A stretch of 64,000 nucleotides of DNA from [Scytonema hofmanni] UTEX 2349. GTDB lineage: Bacteria > Cyanobacteriota > Cyanobacteriia > Cyanobacteriales > Nostocaceae. The notes beneath the pieces are model-generated. The model did no database searches. It saw only the letters and a program-made list of their open reading frames with translations, and was not told the DNA's origin. The translations under genes were made by a program, and so were the position numbers. The stretch covers positions 2,896,883 through 2,960,882 of the forward strand of contig NZ_KK073768.1 of NCBI RefSeq assembly GCF_000582685.1, written 5' to 3'. Shown piece after piece: positions 1 through 9,256 of this stretch. Positions within the stretch are counted from its first letter, which is position 1, and every line of letters begins with the position of its first letter.

Positions 1-486
1 CTCTTGCAGGGACATAGAAAACACTCCAACAAATGCTGTATCTAAATTTTAGCTAAAACAGCAGAAGCCTCACACTCACTTTTAGGAGTCTGAGATGAAT
101 GCGCGGGAGTGGAGAGAGATAGTAATTAATGTTTTTTGACTACGCCAAAACAATTAATTACTATGTCGAGCCATAACCCATATTCATTATATTTCTTAAG
201 ACAAATACCACAATCAATGGTATTATAAATAAGTACAGACAAAGCCGAAAATGCTGGTCGTACACTGAACCTGGACAATCTAGAATATGGGGTTCCATTC
301 AATAATAGACATTTTTGTGTCGTCTCCGTGAATGGGTAAAATTCTAGCGGTACAAAGGTAGAACATACTTTTTGGTACTTGTTCAACAGTGGGTCGGGGC
401 ATCTCGTGCAGTCTAAAAAAAGCGAGAGTTTTCGTCCGAAGCAATAGCTGGAGTCTCTGAGAAGCCTACACGCTCTCTGTACTCAG
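1..486. other. intergenic or unrecognised left edge
   Basis: No convincing gene is visible. The only sizeable open frame is on the minus strand (126-386, 86 codons). It has a TTG start, no clear ribosome binding site and no recognisable motif, so I do not call it. The stretch is AT-rich; the 3' end of the cysteine desulfurase gene points into it from the right. Confidence 0.5.
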
Positions 487-1665
487 TCAGTGTAGGAGTA
501 TGTCACCTAAAGATAAATCCGGTATCAACCTTTCCAAAACTTGCTTGAACACCATCGCTACCCAATCTACATCGGCTTCAGTGGTATCGCGTCCTAATGT
601 TATACGAATTCCCCCCAAGGCAGCTTTTTCGGAATAACCCATTGCTAACAATATCGGACTTGGACTAAGTTTACCACTGTGACAAGCGGCTCCTGCACTA
701 ATACCAATACCAGCTAAATTCATCTGCCGGACTAAAGTTTTACCAGTAATTTTTTCCCCATCAGCTTGTTGCAGACAGAAACTAATATGGTGAGGTAAGC
801 GGGAAATCATATCACCTGTAGGGATTAAACCAGGAATATCAGTTAATTGAGAAAATAGGCGATCGCGTAATTTAATTAAACGCGGTATTTCGGTTACTAT
901 TTCTTGTGCTGCTAATTCTGCTGCTATACCAAAGCTGGCAATATTTGGCACTGCTTGCGTACCTGAACGTAGTCGCATTTCTTGCCCTCCACCACTCAAC
1001 AAAGGCGCTAAATCCACTCCCTGACGCACATACAGCGCACCGGCACCTTGGCATCCATAGATTTTATGGCTAGACAGACTAAGTAAATCTACAGGCAACG
1101 ATTGTACATTTATTGGCAATCGCCCGGCTACTTGGACTGCATCTGTGTGGAATATGACGTTGTGCGATCGCGCAATATTTCCTAATTCGGCAATTGGTTG
1201 GACTGTCCCAACTTCACTTTGACCGTAAATCACGGAAATCAGTACGGTGTTAGGTTGCAACGCTGCTTCTAAATCTACAGGATTTACTCTACCTTTCCCA
1301 TCCACCGGCAAACGGGTTATTTCCCAACCCCACATTTCCAATAATCGCGCAGGTTCAGAAATCGCAGAATGTTCCACACTAGATATTATCATATGTTGGG
1401 GAACCGCGTACAAACGGGCGATACCCATAATTGCCAGATTATCAGCTTCGGTGCCCCCAGAAGTAAAGATAATCGATTGCGGATCGGCAGCGTTAATTAA
1501 TCCCGCAACCTGCATTCTCGCAATTTCGACAACTGTTGCGGCTCGCTGTCCCCACTCGTGTAAGCTGGAAGGATTGCCCCACTGTTGAGTGAGGATTGCT
1601 TGCATTGCGGCGATCGCTTCCGAGCGAGTGGGAGTAGTTGCACTGTAATCTAAGTAAATTTGCAT
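487..1665 (-). CDS. cysteine desulfurase family protein (NifS/IscS-like)
   Basis: This is a PLP-dependent class V aminotransferase-fold enzyme of about 392 residues. It would take sulfur from L-cysteine as an enzyme persulfide for Fe-S cluster or thio-cofactor assembly in the cytoplasm. The N-terminus reads MQIYLDYSATTP, the family signature. The PLP lysine lies in SLSSHKIYG, and the catalytic cysteine lies in the loop GAACHSGKLSP. I chose the ATG at 1665 because homologous proteins begin at this motif; an in-frame start 10 codons upstream adds a non-conserved MLACVLPQYN. No other Fe-S assembly gene is adjacent, so the specific pathway (Isc, Nif or tRNA thiolation) cannot be assigned. Confidence 0.92.
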   Translation of the reverse strand: MQIYLDYSATTPTRSEAIAAMQAILTQQWGNPSSLHEWGQRAATVVEIARMQVAGLINAADPQSIIFTSGGTEADNLAIMGIARLYAVPQHMIISSVEHSAISEPARLLEMWGWEITRLPVDGKGRVNPVDLEAALQPNTVLISVIYGQSEVGTVQPIAELGNIARSHNVIFHTDAVQVAGRLPINVQSLPVDLLSLSSHKIYGCQGAGALYVRQGVDLAPLLSGGGQEMRLRSGTQAVPNIASFGIAAELAAQEIVTEIPRLIKLRDRLFSQLTDIPGLIPTGDMISRLPHHISFCLQQADGEKITGKTLVRQMNLAGIGISAGAACHSGKLSPSPILLAMGYSEKAALGGIRITLGRDTTEADVDWVAMVFKQVLERLIPDLSLGDILLH

Positions 1666-1763
1666 ATTATATTGCGGGAGAACACACGCTAGCAACTTTT
1701 GTGTTGAAAAACTTTATTATTTGGGAATTATAAATTTGTTCACCTAACGATTAGCAGACTAAG

Positions 1764-3185
1764 GTGCAAATTTTTTCTCCCCAAAGACATTTTTATTTTA
1801 TCTTTTTACTGATACTTACCCTCGCTGGTTGTCAACCAGTCCAGTCTCGCAGTAAAAGTCTTCAACCGCTACCCCAAGATTTGTTAGTCCAAGTTTACTT
1901 TAACCATTCCCAGTCTTCAGAATATAAAGAACCTTATCGACAGCAAACTCGTTTTGGGGATGATTTAGAAAAACAGATTGTTGATGCAATTTTACAAGCT
2001 AAATCAACAGTAGATGTCGCAGTACAAGAATTGCGTCTACCGAAAGTTGCAGAAGCGTTGGTTGATAGACAAAAAGCTGGGGTTAAGGTGAGATTAATCT
2101 TAGAAAACACTTATAGTCGTTCTTGGAGTAGTTTCACTGCGGCAGAAGTTGGTAAGTTAAATAAGAGAGAAAAGGAAAGATATCAAGAATTTCGACAATT
2201 TATAGACATTAACAAAGATAATCAACTTAGTTCAGAGGAAATCAACCAAAGAGATGCTTTGGCGATTTTACGTAATGCGAAAGTCCCTATAGTTGATGAT
2301 ATAGCAGATGGCTCGGCAGGTAGCGATTTGATGCATCATAAATTTGTGATTGTCGATAATCGCATTGTGATTGTTACTTCAGCTAATTTTACTTTGAGTG
2401 ACATTCATGGAGATTATTCTAATAATACCAGTTTAGGTAACGCCAATAATTTATTGAATATAGATAGTCCCGAATTAGCCGCTTTATTCACCAAAGAGTT
2501 TAACATCATGTGGGGCGATGGACAAGCCGGAAAATCAAATAGTAAATTTGGCTTGAAAAAACCAATGCGTTTACCTGAACAAATAACCTTAGGTGAAAGC
2601 AAAATTACTGTGCATTTTTCACCAACTTCTCCAACTCAACCTTGGAGTCAAAGCAGTAACGGGTTAATTGGTAAAACTTTAAATTCTGCGAAAAATTCTG
2701 TCGATATGGCATTATTTGTCTTTTCTGAGCAAACTTTAGTTAATATCTTAGAAAATCGTCATCAGCAAAGTGTGCAAATTCGCGCTTTGATTGAACCTCA
2801 ATTTGCCTATCGTTCATATAGTGAAGCATTAGATATGATGGGGATTGCTTTGAGTAACAAATGTAAATATGAACTGAATAACCATCCTTGGCAAAATCCC
2901 ATTACCACAGTTGGTATACCTTTATTGCCCAAAGGTGATTTGTTGCATCATAAATTCGGTGTGATAGATGGGCAAAGAGTAATTACAGGTTCTCACAATT
3001 GGTCGGAAGCGGCAAATAATGGTAACGATGAAACACTTTTAGTAATTGAAAATCCGGTAGTTGCGGCTCATTATATCCGAGAATTTGAACGTCTTTATAA
3101 TAATGCCAAAATCGGCTTCCCACCAAAAAAGTTAGAGAAAGTTAAAACAGAAGAAAAAAAATGTTTTAACGCAAAGGAGCGCTAA
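1764..3185 (+). CDS. phospholipase D-like lipoprotein with EF-hand-like loop
   Basis: The protein has 473 residues and starts at GTG. Residues 1-23 form a lipoprotein signal peptide ending in LAGC, with Cys23 as lipidation site, so it is probably membrane-anchored outside the cytoplasm. It has two PLD HKD motifs. The first is H191-K193-D198, followed by SANFT. The second is H395-K397-D402, followed by SHNWS. Both are complete, so phosphodiesterase activity on phospholipid or nucleic acid is plausible; the substrate cannot be read. Between the two halves, residues 148-159 (DINKDNQLSSEE) fit an EF-hand Ca2+ loop. The last residues (about NAKER) and the stop codon lie inside a dispersed repeat that recurs at 7707. 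The 3' end of the gene is also tandemly duplicated immediately downstream. Confidence 0.88.
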   Translation: MQIFSPQRHFYFIFLLILTLAGCQPVQSRSKSLQPLPQDLLVQVYFNHSQSSEYKEPYRQQTRFGDDLEKQIVDAILQAKSTVDVAVQELRLPKVAEALVDRQKAGVKVRLILENTYSRSWSSFTAAEVGKLNKREKERYQEFRQFIDINKDNQLSSEEINQRDALAILRNAKVPIVDDIADGSAGSDLMHHKFVIVDNRIVIVTSANFTLSDIHGDYSNNTSLGNANNLLNIDSPELAALFTKEFNIMWGDGQAGKSNSKFGLKKPMRLPEQITLGESKITVHFSPTSPTQPWSQSSNGLIGKTLNSAKNSVDMALFVFSEQTLVNILENRHQQSVQIRALIEPQFAYRSYSEALDMMGIALSNKCKYELNNHPWQNPITTVGIPLLPKGDLLHHKFGVIDGQRVITGSHNWSEAANNGNDETLLVIENPVVAAHYIREFERLYNNAKIGFPPKKLEKVKTEEKKCFNAKER

Positions 3186-3676
3186 GGTAAGCGCACTCGT
3201 TTCGCAGAGTCTTCGTTAAAACCTCAGCGTACCTTTGCGTTTACAAAAGATGAACTCAAACATTTGGAATGGTCTGGTAAAAAGAGGGTTTCATGCTTTT
3301 ATTTATAATTGCCATAGGTGATTAGAGGCAAGATATACTGACGAAACACTTTTAGTAATTGAAAATCCTGTAGTTGCGGCTCATTATATCCGAGAATTTG
3401 AACGTCTTTATAATAATGCCAAAATCGGCTTCCCACCAAAAAAGTTAGAGAAAGTTAAAACAGAAGAAAAAAAATGTTTTAACGCAAAGGAGCGCTAAGG
3501 TAAGCGCACTCGTTTCGCAGAGTCTTCGTTAAAACCTCCGCGTACCTTTGCGTAAACCGAGCGCGTATCTTTGCGTTTAAAAAAGATGAACTCAAACATT
3601 TGGAATGGTCTGGTAAAAAGAGGGTTTCACGCTTTTATTTATAATTGCCATCGGTGATTAGAGGCAAGATATACTG
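3027..3676 (+). repeat. tandem duplication (about 313 and 337 bp) containing a dispersed intergenic repeat
   Basis: Unit 1 (3027-3339) and unit 2 (3340-3676) are nearly identical. Each starts with the last 53 codons of the PLD-like gene and continues through a non-coding element ending in AAGATATACT. Unit 2 has an extra stretch of about 30 bp, rich in repeats of the type CCTTTGCGT. The non-coding part (from about 3163 in unit 1 and 3475 in unit 2) recurs at 7707-7904 behind the P-type ATPase gene. In all three places it begins at or just behind a stop codon. Confidence 0.9.
3340..3498 (+). pseudogene. duplicated 3' fragment of the PLD-like gene
   Basis: This is the second copy of the last 53 codons, from DETLLVIENPV to NAKER and stop. 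It differs from the parent by very few bases, one being a silent CCG to CCT change. It has no start codon or catalytic motif. It is a by-product of the tandem duplication, not a gene. Confidence 0.85.
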
Positions 3677-3723
3677 TAGTTGGTGTACCTTGTAGTCTCT
3701 ACGTCTTTTCTAGCAGATGTCTA

Positions 3724-4794
3724 TTAACTTAACCGCTGAGACAACCACAAAGCTAGTAATGGCAATGCTAATTTATAACCATGTTCAGCATCATAAATTA
3801 AGCCTTTCTGCTGAAGTCCAATTAAAGCACCTTGTAAACTTCCACCACGAGAAAGACCATGTTTTTGAATGTATTCTCGACGTTGAGGTTTATCAGTCGG
3901 ATCTATTGCCAAACATTCTAAAAGATGCACTTGATTTGCCGGAAGTAACATTAGTAAAGACTCAAAAGTAATCGATAAATCTTTCAGCAATCCGCTAATT
4001 GCTTGCTCTACATCTTCTTCAGTAATCATACTATCTGAACAGCGCAAAATTTGCAAGCGGCGAATCAATGCCATTGCATCACCAATGTGTCCTTGCACGG
4101 CATTTAGAAATAGTTGCAATGCTTTGGAACGGAAATCAAAACTCAATTCTTCTGTTTGCAAAATTTCTCTTGTCCAAAGCGCCAAAACATCATTTGCTAA
4201 AGGAGTTAATTGCACCGTTTCTAAAGGATAATCAGTTTGGTTACTTGTTTCCGCAATCGTGGCAATTAAAATGTAACTCACCCTATCTTGCCGCTTAATT
4301 TCTCGTCGCAGCGTCCCTTCCCATAAATTATTACGATCCCAAGAACGAATGTGAGGGAAACTTTGTAAAATCAAGATTACGCGTTGATTTGAACCTGTAA
4401 CTAATTGTTGGGGTAACTCAATTAATATTTCAAATGCTTGCCATAACTGTTTTTGGTTGAGAGAACGTAGCAGTTTAAGTTTACCGCCGGTTTCTTCAAG
4501 ATGAAAAGCAAAAAGTTCTCTAGCTGTCTTGTCTAACCAAGCGTTAATTTCTGCTGCATCAAAGCTTTGACTAATTGTCTCAGCCAATAATTGTAAAAAT
4601 CTTTCACCATCAGTGGCGCGTATACAGTCTACCTCTAAAACGATCGCTTTCACTGCCTGCGCCGCACTTCGCACTAAGGTACGTCGTCCACTTCCAGGTA
4701 CACCCACAATCAGCAAGTCACCATCTTCAGCCAATACTTCCACTATCCGCTGAAATTCCGCCGATCGCCCAATCAATTCTAATGAAGTAGACAT
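3724..4794 (-). CDS. AAA/STAND-like ATP-binding protein with altered Walker motifs
   Basis: The protein has 356 residues and looks cytoplasmic. The N-terminus (GRSAEFQRIVEVL, then LLIVGVPGSGRRT at 28-39) resembles Cdc6/Orc or STAND-type AAA proteins. The P-loop reads GVPGSGRRT, with Arg where the Walker A Lys is expected. The Walker B candidate reads VILILQSF, with Gln where the acidic residue is expected. The C-terminal third looks like a winged-helix module (QRREYIQKHGLSRGGSLQGAL, then KGLIYDAEHGYKLALP). Family members usually couple a nucleotide switch to DNA or protein binding, but the altered residues leave ATP hydrolysis doubtful. No partner gene is adjacent. The small plus-strand frame over its 3' end (3717-3971) is a shadow. 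Confidence 0.7.
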   Translation of the reverse strand: MSTSLELIGRSAEFQRIVEVLAEDGDLLIVGVPGSGRRTLVRSAAQAVKAIVLEVDCIRATDGERFLQLLAETISQSFDAAEINAWLDKTARELFAFHLEETGGKLKLLRSLNQKQLWQAFEILIELPQQLVTGSNQRVILILQSFPHIRSWDRNNLWEGTLRREIKRQDRVSYILIATIAETSNQTDYPLETVQLTPLANDVLALWTREILQTEELSFDFRSKALQLFLNAVQGHIGDAMALIRRLQILRCSDSMITEEDVEQAISGLLKDLSITFESLLMLLPANQVHLLECLAIDPTDKPQRREYIQKHGLSRGGSLQGALIGLQQKGLIYDAEHGYKLALPLLALWLSQRLS

Positions 4795-4950
4795 TACACG
4801 CTTTTCGCCTTTATCGAGTCCTCATCGCTAGTGCAAGCATAAACCATTGAAAGTAACTATTGTTAACATCAAAATATTTTAGTGCCAAAAATATTTTGGC
4901 ACTATAAATTCGTGCTAAATGTTAAACAACACTTTAAATTGTCTCCAGTC

Positions 4951-7698
4951 ATGCAAGTAATAACATCTGCCGTAGGGTTATCAGAAAAGCAAACCCCAGT
5001 TTGCCATTCTTGGGAAATTTCCGAAGCGATCGCTTTATTGGAAACCGATCCAACAACTGGATTGAGTGATGCGGTAGTTAAACAGCGTTTTGCGAAATAT
5101 GGCGCAAACGAACTTACGGCGAAGAAAAGCAAAGCTTGGTGGTTAAAGTTTCTGACGCAATTTAACCAACCGTTACTAATCATCTTGCTGTGTGCGGGAT
5201 TGGTTAAAGCGCTATCTGGCAGCTTTGTGAATGCGGGAGTGATTTGGGGTGTCACCACAACCAACGCGATTATTGGTTTCGTACAGGAATCAAAAGCCGA
5301 AGGAGCGATCGCTGCTTTAGCGAAAGCGATAACTACAGAAACCGTAGTTTTACGCGATGGTCAAAAATTACGCATTCCTTCCCAAGAGTTAGTTCCTGGG
5401 GATGTGGTGCTGCTTACCTCTGGTGATAAAGTCCCCGCAGATTTACGGTTAATTCAAGTTAAAAATCTCCAAATTGATGAATCGGCGCTCACAGGTGAAT
5501 CTGTAGCGGTTGAGAAAATTACCCAACCTTTAAAGATAGACACACCCCTCGCCGAACGGAAAAATATGGCGTATGCAGGTGGTTTCGTTACCTTTGGGCA
5601 GGGAATGGGTATTGTAGTTGCGATCGCTAACAATACTCAAACTGGGCGAATTTCGCAGTTAATGGAGCAACATACAGATGTTTCCACTCCCTTAACTCGC
5701 AAATTCGACAAATTCAGCCAAAATTGGCTGTATATGGTGTTGGGATTGGCAACCCTCACCTTTGTAGTTGGACTTAGTTACAGAGATTTCCAAGATGCTT
5801 TAGAAGCAGCCGTCACTTTAACTGTGAGTGCGATTCCTGAAGGTTTACCAGCCGTAGTTACAGTCACACTAGCGATCGGCGTTTCGCGAATGGCAAAGCG
5901 ACATGCAATTATCCGCAAATTGCCGGCGGTGGAGACTTTAGGAAGTGCAACTGTGATTTGTTCCGATAAAACAGGTACTTTGACTGAAAATCAAATGACG
6001 GTGCAAGCAATTTATGCGGCGGGACATCAATATAAGTTGACTGGGGTCGGTTATAATCCTGAAGGGGAGATTGTAATTGATAACAAAGTTGTTGACTTAA
6101 ATCGCCATCGTGGATTGCAAGAATGTCTGATTGCAGGTTTGTTATGCAACGACTCGCATTTAGAAAAGAAGAATGGGAAGTGGGTAGTATTGGGCGACCC
6201 GACAGAAGGCGCGTTAATTGCATCTGCCGAAAAAGCGGGTTTTAGCCAGTCGATGCTTGCCAAGCAAATGCCCAAACTAGATGGGATTCCTTTTGAGTCA
6301 GATTTCCAGTACATGGCGACTTTGCACGTAACTGCAAAGGGAAAGACGATTTACGTCAAAGGCTCAGTAGAAGCGATTCTCCAGCGCTGTACGTTGATGC
6401 TAAATAGTGATGGACAGACACGTCCAATGGATTGTGTCGAAACCTTACGCCAAACCACCATTGAGCGGGAAGTGAATATTATGGCACGGCAAGGCTTGCG
6501 GGTGCTAGCTTTGGCGAAAAAGCCGATGTCAGATGAGCAAACGACGGTGGATCATGGTGATATAGAGACAGGATTGATTTTCCTCGGTTTGCAGGGAATG
6601 ATCGATCCACCCCGTGAAAGTGCAATTAAAGCCGTGCAAGCTTGTCAAAATGCCGGAATTCAGGTAAAGATGATTACAGGCGATCATGCAGTCACAGCAC
6701 AAGCGATCGCTCGTCGCATGGGAATCAATAAAAATGGTTCAGTGCTGGCTTTTACTGGTGCAGATTTAGCGCAAATGAATCCAGCCGAACTTGCACAAGT
6801 CGCCGAAGAAGGTGTAGTATTTGCCCGTGTCGCACCTGAACAGAAACTGCGTTTAGTTGAAGCTTTGCAATCAAAAGGTGAAGTTGTCGCAATGACGGGG
6901 GATGGTGTAAACGATGCACCGGCTTTGAAACAAGCAGATATCGGCATTGCGATGGGTGGTTCAGGTACGGAAGTTGCCAAAGAAGCAGCAGATATGCTGC
7001 TAACTGATGATAATTTCGCTTCCATTGAAGCTGCGATCGAGGAAGGACGGGCAGTTTATAAGAATCTTCTGAAAGCAATTTGCTTTATTCTCCCTGTCAA
7101 CGGTGGAGAATCGATGACAATTTTACTCAGCACTTTGTTATCGAGAGACTTACCGATTTTATCGTTACAAGTTCTCTGGTTAAATATGCTCAATTCCATC
7201 ACAATGACGGTACCTTTAGCCTTTGAACCGAAAGCTGCAAACGTGATGACACAACCACCACGTCATCCCAATGAACCGTTACTTTCTGGGAGTCGGATAA
7301 AGCGAATTTTAGCAATTTCTTTGTTTAATTGGTTGGTGATTTTCGGAGTATTTGAATATATTCGCTCCTCGACGGGAAATATAGATTTAGCTCGAACAAT
7401 GGCGATAAATTCTTTGATTGCAGGACGAATTTTTTACATGCTGAGTATTAGTCAGTTAGTGCCTAACCTCATTGCCAAAATGGATGGGACGATTAAAGAA
7501 AATGTCGATATTCCGGCGATTGGACTTGGAATTGTGGGAGCGATCGCTTTGCAAATTGTCTTTTCTCATGTGCCTTTAATTAATCAAGTATTTTCAACTG
7601 CACCTTTGAGTTTTCAACAGTGGTTATTCTGTTTAGCTGTGGGTTCACCGATGATTATTTGGGCAACGTTTGTAAATAGGTTAGATCCACCGAATTAA
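4951..7698 (+). CDS. cation-translocating P-type ATPase (Ca2+-ATPase/CtpF-like)
   Basis: This is a membrane ion pump of about 915 residues. Motifs in order, numbered from the chosen ATG: actuator TGES at 181-184, PEGLP in TM4 at 296-300, the phosphorylation site CSDKTGT with Asp339, KGSVE in the nucleotide-binding domain, TGD and GDGVNDAP in the P domain, then C-terminal TM helices. The layout is that of P2-type ATPases (PacL, SERCA, CtpF). TM6 reads LWLNMLNSITMTVPLAFEP, without the Asp of the SERCA-type NLVTDG, so ion specificity is uncertain. I chose the ATG at 4951 (MQVITSAV); an in-frame GTG at 4882 would add 23 non-conserved residues. A dispersed repeat follows its stop. Confidence 0.9.
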   Translation: MQVITSAVGLSEKQTPVCHSWEISEAIALLETDPTTGLSDAVVKQRFAKYGANELTAKKSKAWWLKFLTQFNQPLLIILLCAGLVKALSGSFVNAGVIWGVTTTNAIIGFVQESKAEGAIAALAKAITTETVVLRDGQKLRIPSQELVPGDVVLLTSGDKVPADLRLIQVKNLQIDESALTGESVAVEKITQPLKIDTPLAERKNMAYAGGFVTFGQGMGIVVAIANNTQTGRISQLMEQHTDVSTPLTRKFDKFSQNWLYMVLGLATLTFVVGLSYRDFQDALEAAVTLTVSAIPEGLPAVVTVTLAIGVSRMAKRHAIIRKLPAVETLGSATVICSDKTGTLTENQMTVQAIYAAGHQYKLTGVGYNPEGEIVIDNKVVDLNRHRGLQECLIAGLLCNDSHLEKKNGKWVVLGDPTEGALIASAEKAGFSQSMLAKQMPKLDGIPFESDFQYMATLHVTAKGKTIYVKGSVEAILQRCTLMLNSDGQTRPMDCVETLRQTTIEREVNIMARQGLRVLALAKKPMSDEQTTVDHGDIETGLIFLGLQGMIDPPRESAIKAVQACQNAGIQVKMITGDHAVTAQAIARRMGINKNGSVLAFTGADLAQMNPAELAQVAEEGVVFARVAPEQKLRLVEALQSKGEVVAMTGDGVNDAPALKQADIGIAMGGSGTEVAKEAADMLLTDDNFASIEAAIEEGRAVYKNLLKAICFILPVNGGESMTILLSTLLSRDLPILSLQVLWLNMLNSITMTVPLAFEPKAANVMTQPPRHPNEPLLSGSRIKRILAISLFNWLVIFGVFEYIRSSTGNIDLARTMAINSLIAGRIFYMLSISQLVPNLIAKMDGTIKENVDIPAIGLGIVGAIALQIVFSHVPLINQVFSTAPLSFQQWLFCLAVGSPMIIWATFVNRLDPPN

Positions 7699-7706
7699 GG
7701 CATAAT

Positions 7707-7904
7707 ATTTTAACGCAAAGGTACGCTAAGGGAAGCGCAGAGGTACGCAGAGTCTTCGTTAACACCTTTGCGTACCTTTGCGTAAACCTTAGCGTACCTT
7801 TGCGTTTAAAAAAGATGAACTCAAACATTTGGAATGGTCTGGTAAAAAGAGGAATTCACGCTCTTATTTAAAGTTGCTATCGGTGATTGTAAGCAAGATA
7901 TACT
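7707..7904 (+). repeat. third copy of the dispersed intergenic repeat
   Basis: It begins TTTTAACGCAAAGG a few bases after the ATPase stop codon. It then has tandem ACCTTTGCGT units, followed by AAAGATGAACTCAAACATTT, GGAATGGTCTGG and a terminal GCAAGATATACT. The order matches the two copies near 3163-3676, at somewhat lower identity. It has no coding potential. It could be a decayed mobile repeat or a transcribed 3' element. Confidence 0.8.
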
Positions 7905-7934
7905 TTTAATTATGGTTTTTCTTTTAATTAACAT

Positions 7935-8642
7935 ATGCGATCGCCTGATTTACCTAATTATATTAAAAAAATAGACTCTCGACACCGACTGGCTACTTCT
8001 ATTTGTTTAGCCACATTCGTATTAGTCATACTTCCCCATTCACTGCACTTACCTACACGCATTCTCGCTGCTTGGAATTGTGGGATTTATTGTTTGTTAA
8101 CCTTGAGTTTGGTGATGATGTTCAAGGCTACCCCACAAACAATGCGACGTAATGCTAAACTTGAATATCAAGGTCGTGTGGCTATCTTTATTTTAATTGT
8201 TGCTGCTGCTTGCGCTAGTGTCTTAGCTATTGGATTTTTACTCACTGATAAGGGAATTTCTCCAATGCTGTTAACTCTACATGTTCTACTTGCTGTGACG
8301 ACAATTATCGGTTCTTGGTTGCTAGTGCATACAGTATTTGCACAGCAATATGCACGCAATTATTATCAAGACCATGAAAGCAGTAATGAGCAAATAGCCG
8401 GTGGTCTAGATTTTCCTAGCGATGTCTCACGACAAGCCCCTTTGGGTCTACGCCAACCTGATTTTTGGGACTTTTTATATTTTTCTTTTGTCATTGGCAT
8501 GACAAGTCAAGTTTCTGATGTACAAACAACATCACGAGATATGAGACGTTTAGCTTTATTACATGGAATATTATCCTTCTTTTTTAATACTACCATTTTA
8601 GCAATGAGTATCAATATAATTGCCTCATTAATTAACAAATAA
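7935..8642 (+). CDS. DUF1345 family membrane protein
   Basis: This is an integral membrane protein of 235 residues with about five hydrophobic segments: near residues 21-38, 44-62, 82-105, 112-132 and a last pair near the C-terminus. The pattern PDFWDFLYFSFVIGMTSQVSD is the recognisable part of the DUF1345 family, whose function is unknown. The ATG start overlaps a CATATGCGATCG context and no alternative is better. It ends 8 bp before the acetyltransferase gene, so the two may be cotranscribed. Confidence 0.8.
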   Translation: MRSPDLPNYIKKIDSRHRLATSICLATFVLVILPHSLHLPTRILAAWNCGIYCLLTLSLVMMFKATPQTMRRNAKLEYQGRVAIFILIVAAACASVLAIGFLLTDKGISPMLLTLHVLLAVTTIIGSWLLVHTVFAQQYARNYYQDHESSNEQIAGGLDFPSDVSRQAPLGLRQPDFWDFLYFSFVIGMTSQVSDVQTTSRDMRRLALLHGILSFFFNTTILAMSINIIASLINK

Positions 8643-8650
8643 ATTCTTAT

Positions 8651-9211
8651 ATGAAGATTGAAAACGATAAAATAATGATTCGTCACATGCAAGACGAAAT
8701 ACGCGATTATCAGTTAATGGCAAAATGGCTGACTGATGAGAGAATCTTAGAATTTTACGAAGGAAGAGATAATCCTTTCCCTATAGAAAGAATCATCGAA
8801 ACATACAAACCTATGGTTATCGGAGATGATCCGGTTATCCCTTGTCTCGTTTATTATGAAAATATACCTATTGGTTATATCCAATATTGCTTGCTAGATG
8901 ACTTATCGGAAAACGACAGACAAAGCTATTGTCTAGATGAAACAAATAATGTTTATGGAATTGACTTATTTATCGGTGAAAGCAATTATTGGAATCAAGG
9001 AATTGGCACGAAAATATTATCAACCCTTGTCAACTATCTTTTTGCAGAATTACAAGCGGAGAAAATTGCCATCGATCCAAACGTGAAGAATACTCGTGCT
9101 ATCCGCTGCTACGAGAAATGTGGCTTTGAAAAAGTGAAAATATTGCCAAAACATGAACTACATGAGGGAAAATATCAAGATAGCTGGTTAATGGTCACAA
9201 GAGAGAAATAA
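8651..9211 (+). CDS. GNAT family N-acetyltransferase (AAC(6')-like)
   Basis: The protein has 186 residues and would transfer an acetyl group from acetyl-CoA. The acetyl-CoA loop is visible as NYWNQGIGTKIL (Q/RxxGxG/A type), followed by the C-terminal motif NTRAIRCYEKCGFEKV. The N-terminal half (DYQLMAKWLTDERILEFYEGRDNPF) resembles the AAC(6')/IucB-type Acetyltransf_8 subfamily. That subfamily includes aminoglycoside acetyltransferases, but the substrate cannot be inferred and I do not claim resistance. It lies 8 bp after the DUF1345 gene. Confidence 0.82.
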   Translation: MKIENDKIMIRHMQDEIRDYQLMAKWLTDERILEFYEGRDNPFPIERIIETYKPMVIGDDPVIPCLVYYENIPIGYIQYCLLDDLSENDRQSYCLDETNNVYGIDLFIGESNYWNQGIGTKILSTLVNYLFAELQAEKIAIDPNVKNTRAIRCYEKCGFEKVKILPKHELHEGKYQDSWLMVTREK

Positions 9212-9256
9212 ATCATTAAACTAAAAGAACTCCCTCCAATGCCGACCTAAAGACCG

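Noticed and set aside
126..386. 86-codon minus-strand ORF at the left edge
   Set aside because: TTG start, no ribosome binding site, no recognisable motif and unremarkable composition; likely chance.
3717..3971. 84-codon plus-strand ORF over the 3' end of the ATPase-like gene
   Set aside because: Overlaps a longer, motif-bearing minus-strand gene; no family resemblance.
8651..9211. Calling the GNAT protein an aminoglycoside resistance enzyme
   Set aside because: Only subfamily-level resemblance to AAC(6'); many such proteins acetylate other substrates.
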